The notes under the pieces: model-generated
What the model was told of the DNA's origin: nothing
The model's database searches: none
Seen by the model: the letters and a program-made list of their open reading frames with translations, nothing else
Shown: piece by piece, positions 14,067 to 23,760 of the stretch
How the letters are laid out: each line of letters begins with the position of its first letter
How positions within the stretch are numbered: position 1 is the first letter of the stretch
Program-made: the position numbers and the translations under genes
Origin: Chrysomallon squamiferum
Lineage: Eukaryota; Mollusca; Gastropoda; Neomphalida; Peltospiridae
Length of the DNA: 61,612 nucleotides
Direction of reading: 5' to 3'
Assembly (NCBI GenBank): GCA_012295275.1
Contig: CM022677.1
Location: 1,955,764-2,017,375 of the forward strand

Positions 14067-16189
14067 TTACTGTAAGAACAATGACAACCTCTGCAGATGC
14101 TTCTGTTCCTGCCAGGCTAGTACAGATTCTTTGATGACATTTCTCTCCTGTGGTGAGCTCACAGAATTACCTCTTCTTGTGTTCTGAGCAGTTTCTGAAA
14201 AACAAGTTTTTATTTATTTACCTTTGTAGATATACAAAATATTTTTCTTTCTGACAGATACATATATTAATGACTAATGTTTTATCCAGATAATTTTTTT
14301 TTTTTTTAAATTAATAAATTATAAATATACAAAATTTTTAGAATCATCAAATTATAGTAAAATCTAAGACATGGCAAAATTAATTATTAAACTTTCAAAT
14401 AAAAACACAATAAAGTGTACTGCATTCTGGGAGTGGAAAACAAAACAAGAAATGGTTTTCATTACTCTTACTACAAATATAAACTAACAAAAAATGAAAC
14501 AATGCAAATGGAAATAAGGAAACATGGAAGTAAACTAAGTTATCCTGCTATTTGTATACACAATTAATTTACTTGTTTTTGTAGACTATCCTTGCACTGA
14601 TCTGTTTTTCTTACTCTGTATTGAGAATATTTTACCAACACCAAAACTGAGAAGAATGTAAGTAGACTGTTAAACAGAAAAGTTAATGTGTGTGTTTTTC
14701 ATACCAGGTTTTTGAGAAACCTCTCTGTCTGTCTGCTGTCTGTGTGTGTCCTGATGTTTAGGTAACAACACCTATCTGTTTTGTGGTATGTTCCTGAAAA
14801 AGCAAAATAAAAAAATTATTTAATTTTTTATTTCCTTTATTAATAACATTATACTATTATATATATATCAACGCCATTTGCAGATACAAATGAATGTTTG
14901 TTAACAAAAATATATTTAAGCTATTTTATTTCAAATGTGCATGCATGCTTACAGACATATTGATTAACACATACAGTGTGAGGTAATGAATAATTAAAGA
15001 TAAGTATTTTTTAATATAGTCTAAATTCTGAATTAAAAAAATAAACAGTATCTTTTGAATATATATCATTATAACCTGATTATTGATAAATATAAATTCT
15101 GCTAAAATAGAAGAAATCTAAAATAAACAAGAACTATTTTATTTAAGAACTATACATCGCACATTTTTTACTAGTTCTTGTATTTTAAAAAGTGAACAAA
15201 GCATCTAAAATTTTGTTTAATATTAACTTTCTTTAGAGAGAGAGAGAGAGAGATTTCCTATACAATTTGTGATTTTGTTGATCGTGAAATATAAAATTAA
15301 AAAAAACAATAACAACACATCTCTCTAAACTATATGTGAACATTCATAAATTTAATATATCTAAATTTTAAAGTGTCCTCAGTGTCTGATGGAAGTTCAA
15401 TGGATGTGTTAAAAGTTGCAATTTGTCTGAAAGTTTAAACATTTCTTGTTCAAAATGCTGAATGTAAAATCAGAGGTCTCATTACATTATATGATAAATT
15501 ATACAAAATATGCAGCCCAGATTTCATTCTGCATCTGCCTCTGTTCTCTGTCTTGCCATTCCTTCATCCTCTCTCCTCATACATTCCTACATTTACATAT
15601 TTAACTGCAATCATCATAATACTTCTCCTTCTTAGTGATCAAAGTAGAAGGACGAATGTCTTTAAATACACCTCAGCTTTAACTGAAATCTAATTTACCA
15701 TATATTATCAAAAAAACCAGAGCCAAATAAACTCATTTTAATTAGAAAAATGATTTCCTATTTTAATATTTAACAAGATACTATATAAAAAAATCCATTA
15801 AAATTAATAAATAAAAACAACAACATACCTAACAGCTTGAACAGCATGTTCTACTGAAACAAATCTGTGGCATACACCAACATCAGCACATGAGTTAGAG
15901 CTGTACATGCATACCTAAAAAAGTAAAAAACAATAATAGTTAGAAATAAATAACTAATACTTCTGACATTCTTTGTTATTATTAAATTATGTTACCAAGC
16001 AATGCAACAAAACAACAGAAAATAACTGAATATTATTACACTATTTTATAATTAATTAAGAACTATTACAAAACTTATTTTTCTGTTGACAACACAAAAA
16101 TAAAATAAATTAAACTCACAACTGAGAATGGTTTCTGTAACAGCTGATTCATCCTACTCCATGATGTAAATTCACTTTGTAGACAGCAC
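14067..16189 (-). pseudogene. Unrecognised four-exon gene (3' part) with one in-frame stop
   Basis: Four minus-strand exons with good splice sites and perfectly matching phases: complement(16120..16189), (15829..15914), (14705..14793) and (14067..14194). Exon 1 reads CCLQSEFTSWSRMNQLLQ; the donor is GTT|GTGAGTT. Exon 2 reads VCMYSSNSCADVGVCHR then FVSVEHAVQAV; acceptor TTTTTTAG, donor AG|GTATGT. Exon 3 is entered through TTTTTCAG and reads NIPQNR, then TAG (14772-14774), then VLLPKHQDTHRQQTDREVSQ. Exon 4 contains NTRRGNSVSSPQERN and ESVLAWQEQKHLQRLSL and ends in TAA at 14067-14069. Coding-like composition continues on both sides of the TAG, so it looks like a nonsense mutation, a sequencing error, or a recent pseudogene. 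Using an AG just before 14771 as acceptor skips the stop but changes the frame to a short alternative tail. I do not recognise the family. Earlier exons would lie above 16.19 kb; I could not find them. Confidence 0.5.
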
Positions 16190-16264
16190 CTGAACAATAC
16201 TGCAGTGAGATACGTAAAATATTTAACATCAATATTAAATATAAAATTTAGTAATTTTTATAAC

Positions 16265-16329
16265 AAAATGCATTTATCTGACATATATATATAATATATC
16301 AATCAACATTCGTCAGATAAATGCATTTT
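16265..16329. repeat. 65-bp hairpin with 18-bp perfect arms
   Basis: AAAATGCATTTATCTGAC at 16265-16282 is exactly repeated in inverted orientation at 16312-16329, around a 29-nt AT-rich loop. It is too short and lacks clear target-site duplications to call as a MITE, but the perfect arms in an otherwise diverged region suggest recent origin or a folded transcript. Confidence 0.85.
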
Positions 16330-16405
16330 TCTCTGCTTATTATCATTTGTGGATAATTTTATTATTTTATTTACATATGAAATTGCCCAAGACACAAAGA
16401 CACAC

Positions 16406-16406
<1 letters not shown>

Positions 16407-16465
<59 letters not shown>
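16407..16465. repeat. (CA)n microsatellite
   Basis: About 29 CA units, 60 bp from the hairpin at 16265-16329. It gives false Thr-His and Cys-Val frames on both strands. Confidence 0.95.
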
Positions 16466-16467
<2 letters not shown>

Positions 16468-17579
16468 GACAATACTGAATATGGTGAATACCTCTATCTT
16501 TCTCTCTCTTCTCTCACACATACATCTTTATCTCATTCCAGGGCTAAGAATGTGCTCGAATCTCCAAATAGGATTTGCACCAACATAAAACATCCACATC
16601 TGTTTGGATTCACGTGAAATATTTCCAAAATTCTATTGAACTGAATAATCAACGAGTAAAACATTACCAAATTAAAAACAAAACTAGTCTGGTTAACAAG
16701 CATCAGTTTAAAGTGGTTTCAAAAGCGTAGCATACATTCTAATGCGTGTTTGTTGCAAACATCGTGGTTTATCGAGACTAGTCTGGTGTGAAGTCAAGTG
16801 GTGGTTGTCCCATTTCTATGAACAAAAAACTGCCAACAAAGAAACCAAAAGTAACAAGTTTGTTCATTCTTACACAGTAACATGATTATAGTAACTCAAT
16901 GTGCCAAATTTACTATTATATCAGACATTACTATGTTACTTCATTGATATTATTTTCCTTACCATAAATTTCCTGGTCTTTTCAATCCATAATTCTTTTT
17001 TTGTTTGCTTGTTGCAGAAATGTGCTTTGGTAACATCCACACAAACATCGAATCACTGCGCAAACACGTACTGCATGCACTGTTTACAAATCTTCTAAAT
17101 GTGACCTGGTAAGACTTAAAAGAAAACAAACTGTAAAGATGAAATGGAAAAAATTCAACTGAAAAAAAAAACAGTAAAAGAACAGTTTTAAATTCCTGGT
17201 CTAAAGAAATAAATAAAATGTATCAGTTTGTTTTTCACAGAACCAGTCAGAACATAATGCATGCCACGTGCAAAGTTTATCAAATGCACTTTTAATCTAC
17301 CAATAAATTGTACAGGGGAAAACTGTTCCAGATATGAAAGCTTATGTAGAGTATCAAATTAACTATATATTTAAACCTAATCTTGAATGTCACATGACAT
17401 TAGCAGGTCATATTAAATGTTTAGAAATTAAAACCAGTGAACCGGTCTCTAAAAGACAAAAAAACATTGATATACGTGTTTGGTTCTGCCAGAGACCAAG
17501 CTATAAAAACTGCAGCCAGCCATAGGATGCAGTCTGTATATTGGCTGGAAATAAAAACCATGTAGCTAAAACTAAGAAA
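16466..17579. other. Intergenic with no supported gene
   Basis: Mixed sequence without splice-flanked coding segments. From about 17300 onward the plus strand may already be decayed retroelement DNA leading into the gypsy fragment (the codons just before it read VAKTKK), but no motif can be assigned with confidence. Confidence 0.4.
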
Positions 17580-17815
17580 GACTGCTTTCCACTACCTAGA
17601 ACAGATGTCATTAAATGCTTTGTATGGAGCACAATGGTTTACTATACTGGATATGGTCAGTGAATACAACCAGGTTGGGGATAAAGACAAAGACAAAACT
17701 GCACTGATCTCTCCAATGGGTTTGTTTGAATACAAGTGAATGCCTTTTGGTTTATCAGGAGCCCCAGCCACATTTCAAAGACTCATGCTTTATAAACTGT
17801 AACAGAACCATATCA
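17556..17815 (+). mobile_element. Decayed Ty3/gypsy reverse-transcriptase fragment
   Basis: Ty3/gypsy (Metaviridae-type) elements copy RNA to DNA with a reverse transcriptase. Here the palm region is recognisable over about 75 residues: DCFPLPRTD in one frame, then NALYGAQWFTILDM in the next frame (aligned with the usual 'GA.WF..LD' block), KTALISPMGLFEY, and after an in-frame TGA (17736-17738) the hallmark MPFGLSGAPATFQRLM. So there is at least one frameshift and one stop, and the sequence degenerates before the catalytic YxDD box. No LTRs, protease, RNase H or integrase are visible nearby. It is a dead, truncated copy. Confidence 0.85.
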
Positions 17816-19027
17816 AACCCTTTTTAATAGATACATTTGTATAACGAGTAATGATAGAAAGAAAAGGAATATATCCAGTGATGATGAGGTTGATGCCATA
17901 CCACCTAATAAGTATTCAAAAAGTATTCAAAAGTGAGCAGAGGTAAAAAAGTTTGGCATCATTTGCTCTACTGCCCAGAGGTGGAGTGGCCAGTCTGCCT
18001 CTCGTTCCGCCCGCACGAAGACATCATGATGAAGATGGGTTGATGACTGTGACAATGTTGTTGAAAGTGACTTGTTTGAGGACTGAGTCAAATCAGTAAT
18101 GGCAACATGCCTCAGCATAAGTAAAGGGGATGTTCTGTAATGACTCGGATATGCACTGAAGTTGATTTTTGCATATTTTGCAGAAAATATTGGTGTGATC
18201 AATACTGTAAAGGTTTAATCTGATTCTTTACCCCTAAAAACGTGTATAGACACCAAAATTATTTTGATACCATGTGTAGTTACTGAGATATTGACGAAAA
18301 CAATATTTTCAGTAATGGCGGCCTTAATTTGCATATTGTGCGGGTTGCCCAAGGATGACAGAGTGGCATCATTCAGATTGTTAAAGAGCACATCTCGGAG
18401 GTATAGAAACAGCAACAAAACTTTGTACAGTCCGCACTGCACACTTATCAGTCCCTGCCACCAGACTTCTTTACAGCAAAACTTTACCCACCACATCTTG
18501 TTTGTTTGACAAAATGCTGATCTGTTTAACACTATTGAAGAACCTGTAACAGCTACGACAGACCCTGTTGTTGATACCCTATACCGAAGCATTACAATTT
18601 ATTTAACTACGAAGTGAAGTTAGAACCAAGAGGGAAGCAATTAACTTTTGTCAAAATTTAAAACTTCTACCAAAAATTGTGAGATGCCAAACTGTAAATG
18701 TGTGATTTGAACAAATTAACATCAGTGAAATGGAATGATTGCAATTACTCACATTATCAATTTCAGTTTAATAAAAACATTTGTAAAGACAAAAGTAAAA
18801 AATCATAATTAGTTCAATAAACAGATTTGTAAACCCAAATGTAAAAATCAGGTGCCTTTAAGAAAAGGTACATGGTTTGAGGCGTCAAACCTATCCAAAA
18901 GAAGAAGTTTGTTAAGTATGTAGTTTTTCAAGACAATATCCAACAGAAATTGCTCAAACAGAAACCACCATTCCCAAAGATGGAATCAAAGGAGAGAAAG
19001 AAACTTCATCTCAAACTATTTCTGACT
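17816..19027. other. Probable decayed element sequence, unassigned
   Basis: Overlapping open frames exist on both strands (91 and 125 residues minus at 17927-18592, 81 residues plus at 18264-18509), with locally less AT-rich DNA and no splice signals. The texture matches the surrounding graveyard of degraded elements. I cannot name a family or decide the coding strand. Confidence 0.35.
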
Positions 19028-19470
19028 GTTACAACTATGTTGTGAAATTTGAGTTGAGTGGGAAAAAACGTAAGAGGTGGAAAAGGTTGTCCTGTTGAAA
19101 CAGACGAAGCAAAGTTTGACACAATTTGGGGGAATTCGTCATGAAACAAGATATTTTTTCTTAATTATTACAATTTGTTATATTATAATTATATGCTTAT
19201 TCATCAGATCCAACAACCAAGGCATGTACCAACTTAACTGAAAACAGGGGTGTGTGATAGGAGATAACTACCAAGTACTCATTGCACACAAGGAAATTTT
19301 GGCCTTCATCTTGCAGAATACATGAGGAGGAATAAATAAAAGAAGCAGGAAGTATTCAGTGAACTGTCACAAATCATCAGTCTGGAGTATATTTGTTAAT
19401 GATGACTATCTTTTGAAATGTATTATTTTGTATGATAACTAAAATGGCTGACATAACATTATACGTATTA
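19028..19470 (+). repeat. 443-bp duplicated block, copy 1
   Basis: Runs from GTTACAACTATGTTGTGAAA to ATTATACGTATTA and is nearly identical to 20607-21050 (a handful of differences, e.g. one inserted C near the start, AATATT against AATTTT, AACATT against AATATT). Contains a short basic open stretch (FELSGKKRKRWKRLS). Probably part of a mobile element or of the decayed gene downstream. Confidence 0.9.
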
Positions 19471-19985
19471 TTGCTTGAAATGTTGAAGAATTGTTTCCTT
19501 CTATCTGCTGTATTTAACCACTTAATTTTAGTGTGTATAAAAGGTTTAAAAATTATAATTAAAAAAAAAATATATTTAGGACGGGATGTGGATAGATATA
19601 TTTTTAAACTATGTCAACTCATCTACAGGACAGGTGAGATGACTGTAAAGTGAGTCCAGGAACTCAGACATTCCACTGTGTAAAACCAGTGAGCTCTGTG
19701 TCTGTGGCATGTGACAAGAATTCGCAGTTTGCTGACGCTCTACCAGTCCTTATTCATTTTAACTATGTGAGAGATGTCGCAGAACTGTCTGCTGAATCAG
19801 CAACTAAACCAAGTAAGAAAAGTGCATCTGATCAAGCTTTGTCCTGCTACAATATATATCTAGGAAATCTAAAAACAAAATAAAAAAATTCTTCGGCAAA
19901 TAATCTCCAAAGATAGATTTCAAATTGAAGTAACATTCCTACATACAAAAGATGTTAAGTTCATTGTTTGCTTTTCCAGTTACAG

Positions 19986-20110
19986 GAGATAGAGCTTGGG
20001 TTGAAGAAAACCAAATCAACAGTATGGTTGAAATTCCTACAATGGAAAATTGCTATCAGTGTGTATTCCAACAAGGTCTATCAGAATGAATGGGGAAAAA
20101 AAAAATTTGA
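19986..20110 (+). repeat. Second shared segment, copy 1
   Basis: About 120 bp beginning AGAGCTTGGGTTGAAGAAAA and ending in ATGAATGGGGAAAAA, repeated at 21063-21176 with few changes. One frame reads GDRAWVEENQINSMVEIPTM then ENCYQCVFQQGLSE before a stop. Copy 1 lies after 515 bp of unique DNA that includes a 77-residue frame (19650-19883) of unknown nature. Confidence 0.85.
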
Positions 20111-20149
20111 TAGAATAACTCTTTTAAATCTTTGACTAGAAAGTTAGAT

Positions 20150-20585
20150 ATAATGTATGATAAACTGGAAAAATTAGACATGATCGAAAAACAACTGAAT
20201 GGTATGGAAATAACTGTACAAGATATAGTGGTAAAATGATTGATATTAAGAAAAAAGTACAAGATATGGAAAGGGTATGAATTACATTCACTGTCAGTTT
20301 GAAAGAAATAAAACAATCTTGAATATTTGAAATCTGTTGTCTTAGATATGAACAGTTCTACTCGTGAAATGAGAGATAATAATACCAGTATGAAACAACA
20401 AATATGTGAAGTAGAAACTGAGTTTCGAATCTTAAGAGATAAACACAATGACCTACAAGCTCAGTTCATCACGACAATGTATGATATCAGAAGAAGACGA
20501 AGGACACACTGACAAGGAGTTGAAAAGTTTTATAAGTGGATCGACTGGGGAAGATGTATATATAAGGCCTGTTGTTGCCAAGTTC
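20150..20585 (+). mobile_element. LINE ORF1-like coiled-coil remnant
   Basis: A broken plus-strand coding trace. KLEKLDMIEKQLNGMEITVQ and, after frame changes and stops, SSTREMRDNNTSMKQQICEV and RILRDKHNDLQAQ form heptad-rich helices. They are followed in a third frame by SEEDEGHTDKELKSFISG. This order (long coiled coil, then a charged 'EEDE' segment) resembles ORF1 of L1-type non-LTR retrotransposons in invertebrates. No endonuclease or reverse transcriptase is present. The coiled coil alone is weak evidence, so another decayed coiled-coil gene is possible. Confidence 0.4.
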
Positions 20586-20606
20586 ATTTTATATAAATTG
20601 TGAGAA

Positions 20607-21050
20607 GTTACAACTACTGTTGTGAAATTTGAGTTGAGTGGGAAAAAACGTAAGAGGTGGAAAAGGTTGTCCTGTTGAAACAGACGAAGCAAAGTTTGAC
20701 ACAATTTGGGGGAATTCGTCATGAAACAAGATATTTTTTCTGAATTATTACAATTTGTTATATTATAATTATATGCTTATTCATCAGATCCAACAACCAA
20801 GGCATGTACCAACTTAACTGAAAACAGGGGTGTGTGATAGGAGATAACTACCAAGTACTCATTGCACACAAGGAAATATTGGCCTTCATCTTGCAGAATA
20901 CATGAGGAGGAATAAATAAAAGAAGCAGGAAGTATTCAGTGAACTGTCACAAATCATCAGTCTGGAGTGTATTTGTTAATGATGACTATCTTTTGAAATG
21001 TATTATTTTGTATGATAACTAAAATGGCTGACATAATATTATACGTATTA
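20607..21050 (+). repeat. 443-bp duplicated block, copy 2
   Basis: Second copy of 19028-19470, offset by about 1.58 kb in the same orientation. In this copy the block is joined almost directly to a second shared segment (see 21059-21180), whereas in copy 1 about 515 bp separates them. Confidence 0.9.
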
Positions 21051-21058
21051 CATTATAC

Positions 21059-21180
21059 AAATAGAGCTTGGGTTGAAGAAAACAAAATCAACAGTATGGT
21101 TGAAATTCCTACAATGGAAAATTGCTATCAGTGTATATTTCAACAAGGTCTATCAGAATGAATGGGAAAAAAAAAATTAA
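21059..21180 (+). repeat. Second shared segment, copy 2
   Basis: Same segment as 19986-20110, located only about 10 bp after the 443-bp block. The loss of the 515-bp spacer could reflect deletion or an intron removed in an RNA intermediate, but the junction carries about 10 extra bases and lacks clean splice boundaries. Confidence 0.85.
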
Positions 21181-23760
21181 ATTTGATAAAATTTTTGCTC
21201 GACAACGCAATGAGGATCTTGGAAGGAAATTGTCTGCTTTGAAGGAAAAGTATGCAACTCTGACACAGAAAACAAGAGACAAGGAAGGAGTACTTTCCAT
21301 CTGTCAGATTTTTCAGCAAATATGGATAGTGAGAAGGAGAGGAATAGTCACATTCAGGAAGAAAAGGTAGCATTACTAGATGCGAGGGACGAGATAAATA
21401 ATGAACTGAGGACTTTGAAGAAGGAGAACACTCTGAGAAGACATAGCCAGCTGCTAAAACGTAATAAGAGGGTTCTGGAAAAAAATATGGAGAAAACAAA
21501 GCAGAATGAGAAGCTGTTGAGGAAAATCACCTTTTACCAGCATAAATTTTGCTACATACACTCTATTCGAAAAGCAGAAAAAACACAGAAGGAAAATGTG
21601 AAAGTGGAAAATAACAAACTGCTAGAAGCTGCCAATGAAGCCAGACATGTGATTCGTTTGAAAGACCCAGATACTGGATTATTTGTTCTACAAATGTGAA
21701 GTTGTGTGTGGTGGAAATGGTTGGCGAGCACGAAACTGCAGCCAGCAGATGTGGACCAATTATAGATGTTGTATGTTGAACCTTGCTGAATGCCAGCACC
21801 CCAGAAAGTGACCTGCTATCAGAAATATGTGGATGTAGGCCATGTAGTAAGCAAGATGCATGTGACAGATGTCATCCTGAAACCAGATCGTTACAAGCTT
21901 CATGCAGACAGCACTACAAAAGATGGTAAAAAATATGTTGACCACCAAGTTACTGTGGGCACTGGCAAGAGTTTAAGCTGTCGACTTTACTATGGTGGGA
22001 ACAGAAAATGCACGATGCCATGTAAAAGTTGCTGCTTACATTTTAGAGGAGTTATCACTTGTTTTTGATGATGAAGAAAGGTTGCAGGATATATTTTTAG
22101 ACTGTCTCCAAAAAATGAGTCAGACAGAGCACCTGTCATGCATGAAAAGCTAAAATGTCCAATTTAACCATCTCAGAAAAGACCTTTTGCACACTGAGGA
22201 AGATCTGGAGTTCCTGCATTGCAATGTTCACAATCTACTTGGTCTTGCAAGTGATGCATGACAACAACACTTCTATGGGCAGAGAATAGTGAAGTTTGCT
22301 GGTTCCAAGACAAAACATTCAGTTACCAGACTCATCCGTGAAGCATGTGGTTAACTTGGACCCAGAGGGGATGAGAAATTTGGAAGCAGAGAAAACTGGC
22401 TTGCATCCTGCATGCTAAACCAGTTGAAATCTGAAATGACACACTTCAACAGATTCAACAACCTCTCAGAACAGTGCAGCTCTTCACCTTCATCACCAAC
22501 AAATCCACTGTAATAAAAGTGCAGAATTGTTCATTTCTGTTCCTGTTTTCCAGGTGGACCACAGATCCAAATGATGCATTCTTCACAGATTTTGAACCCT
22601 TGTTTAACATTGACATGGAGTGCAACAACAGCAACATCTTCCAGTCACTAATTCACATTGCTGATGACAGGAAACAAGCAGTCTGTAAGATTATCAAGTC
22701 AATGTCAGCAGACTTTCTGGATGTAATCAATCCTTTCAGATGGACGCTGTCACACAGTCCAAGACCCTGAGCAGCATGCCAAACTCCAGCATTCCAAGCT
22801 GACAAATGCTGGAGAACAGTGTTTTGGAGACGTGGATGTCTGCATAATTAAGAGACAGAATGGGTCTGCATTTTATCACCCAGCATCAACATGTTAAAAA
22901 GAAATAAGAGTATGTCAAACTGGTTCTCCAAACTCTCGGAAGAGCGAAAAAAACAGCAACATTGTGTTGGCAACTTCACAAGCAAAAGAACTGTGAAGAA
23001 ATCACATTTCTAATGAAGTGAATGCCATAGCAGTTAGTCAAGAAGCTCTGACAGATAACTGTGCAATTAAGGCTGCAGTTAAAGAAGGACAAAGCCAGAA
23101 AAAAGAAAACATCATCAAGACATTGTGGCCCCACAGAGGACCATGCAAAACTGCAAGAGATATTGACCACATTTTGAGAGCCTATGCAAAGGTGACAGAC
23201 CAGCTCTTGGCTCTCAAGGATCAGAAGCTGATTTTGAGGGTGAAATCAACACTTCTGAAAGTAACTCAAAAGCTTGTGGCCAGTCTCAAGCAGTTTCTTG
23301 GTGGTAAGGTTCAACAAAATGTACAGGAGCTAGATATAGGTATACAAAAGAAGGAAGCACTTGAAAGAAAATGGCATTAAATGTCATCTGGTAACAGTGG
23401 TAGCAATGCTTCTAACACTGTGGAAGACATTGCTGACTAGTTTCTCCTACCAGTATGGTCGACCTGGCATGCACTTAGTCATTGGCTATGAAGACAGTTT
23501 CTACATAGGAGAAATTTAGACCATTCTACATGATAAGAGTACAACAGTTAATTTTATGGAAAGGTGTTGCATCAAGGATGATGCATACAAATGGCCACAG
23601 ATAGAAGACCAGGCAGTTGTAGAATCCAAATCTGTCAGCCTGTCAGACTTTGCAATGATGTCAACAAATGCACATATCTGGACCTTGTGTGATGCTCATT
23701 CTATTCGTGCAAAGTTCAGTGAATACAGTTGTATTTCCTGTGAGAAAAGGCTTTCTTAGC
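21155..23760 (+). pseudogene. Decayed gene of a repetitive, probably transposon-derived protein family
   Basis: A collinear series of plus-strand coding segments in shifting frames. N-terminal coiled coil: RQRNEDLGRKLSALKEKYAT and DARDEINNELRTLKKEN. Then LKPDRYKLHADSTTKDGKKY (21870-21950), SDRAPVMHEKL (22118-22150), NVHNLLGLASDA (22228-22262), GDEKFGSRENW (22370-22402), a long frame at 22545-22770 (FTDFEPLFNIDMECNNSN), TLWPHRGPCKTARDIDH (23121-23171), VTDQLLALKDQ (23190-23225), and a tail FYIGEI, TVNFMERC, AYKWPQIEDQAVVE (23492-23625). From memory, this order of segments matches large multi-copy uncharacterised proteins in many invertebrates and fishes that behave like mobile-element genes. 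I cannot name the superfamily. Many stops and frameshifts make it non-functional. Confidence 0.6.
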
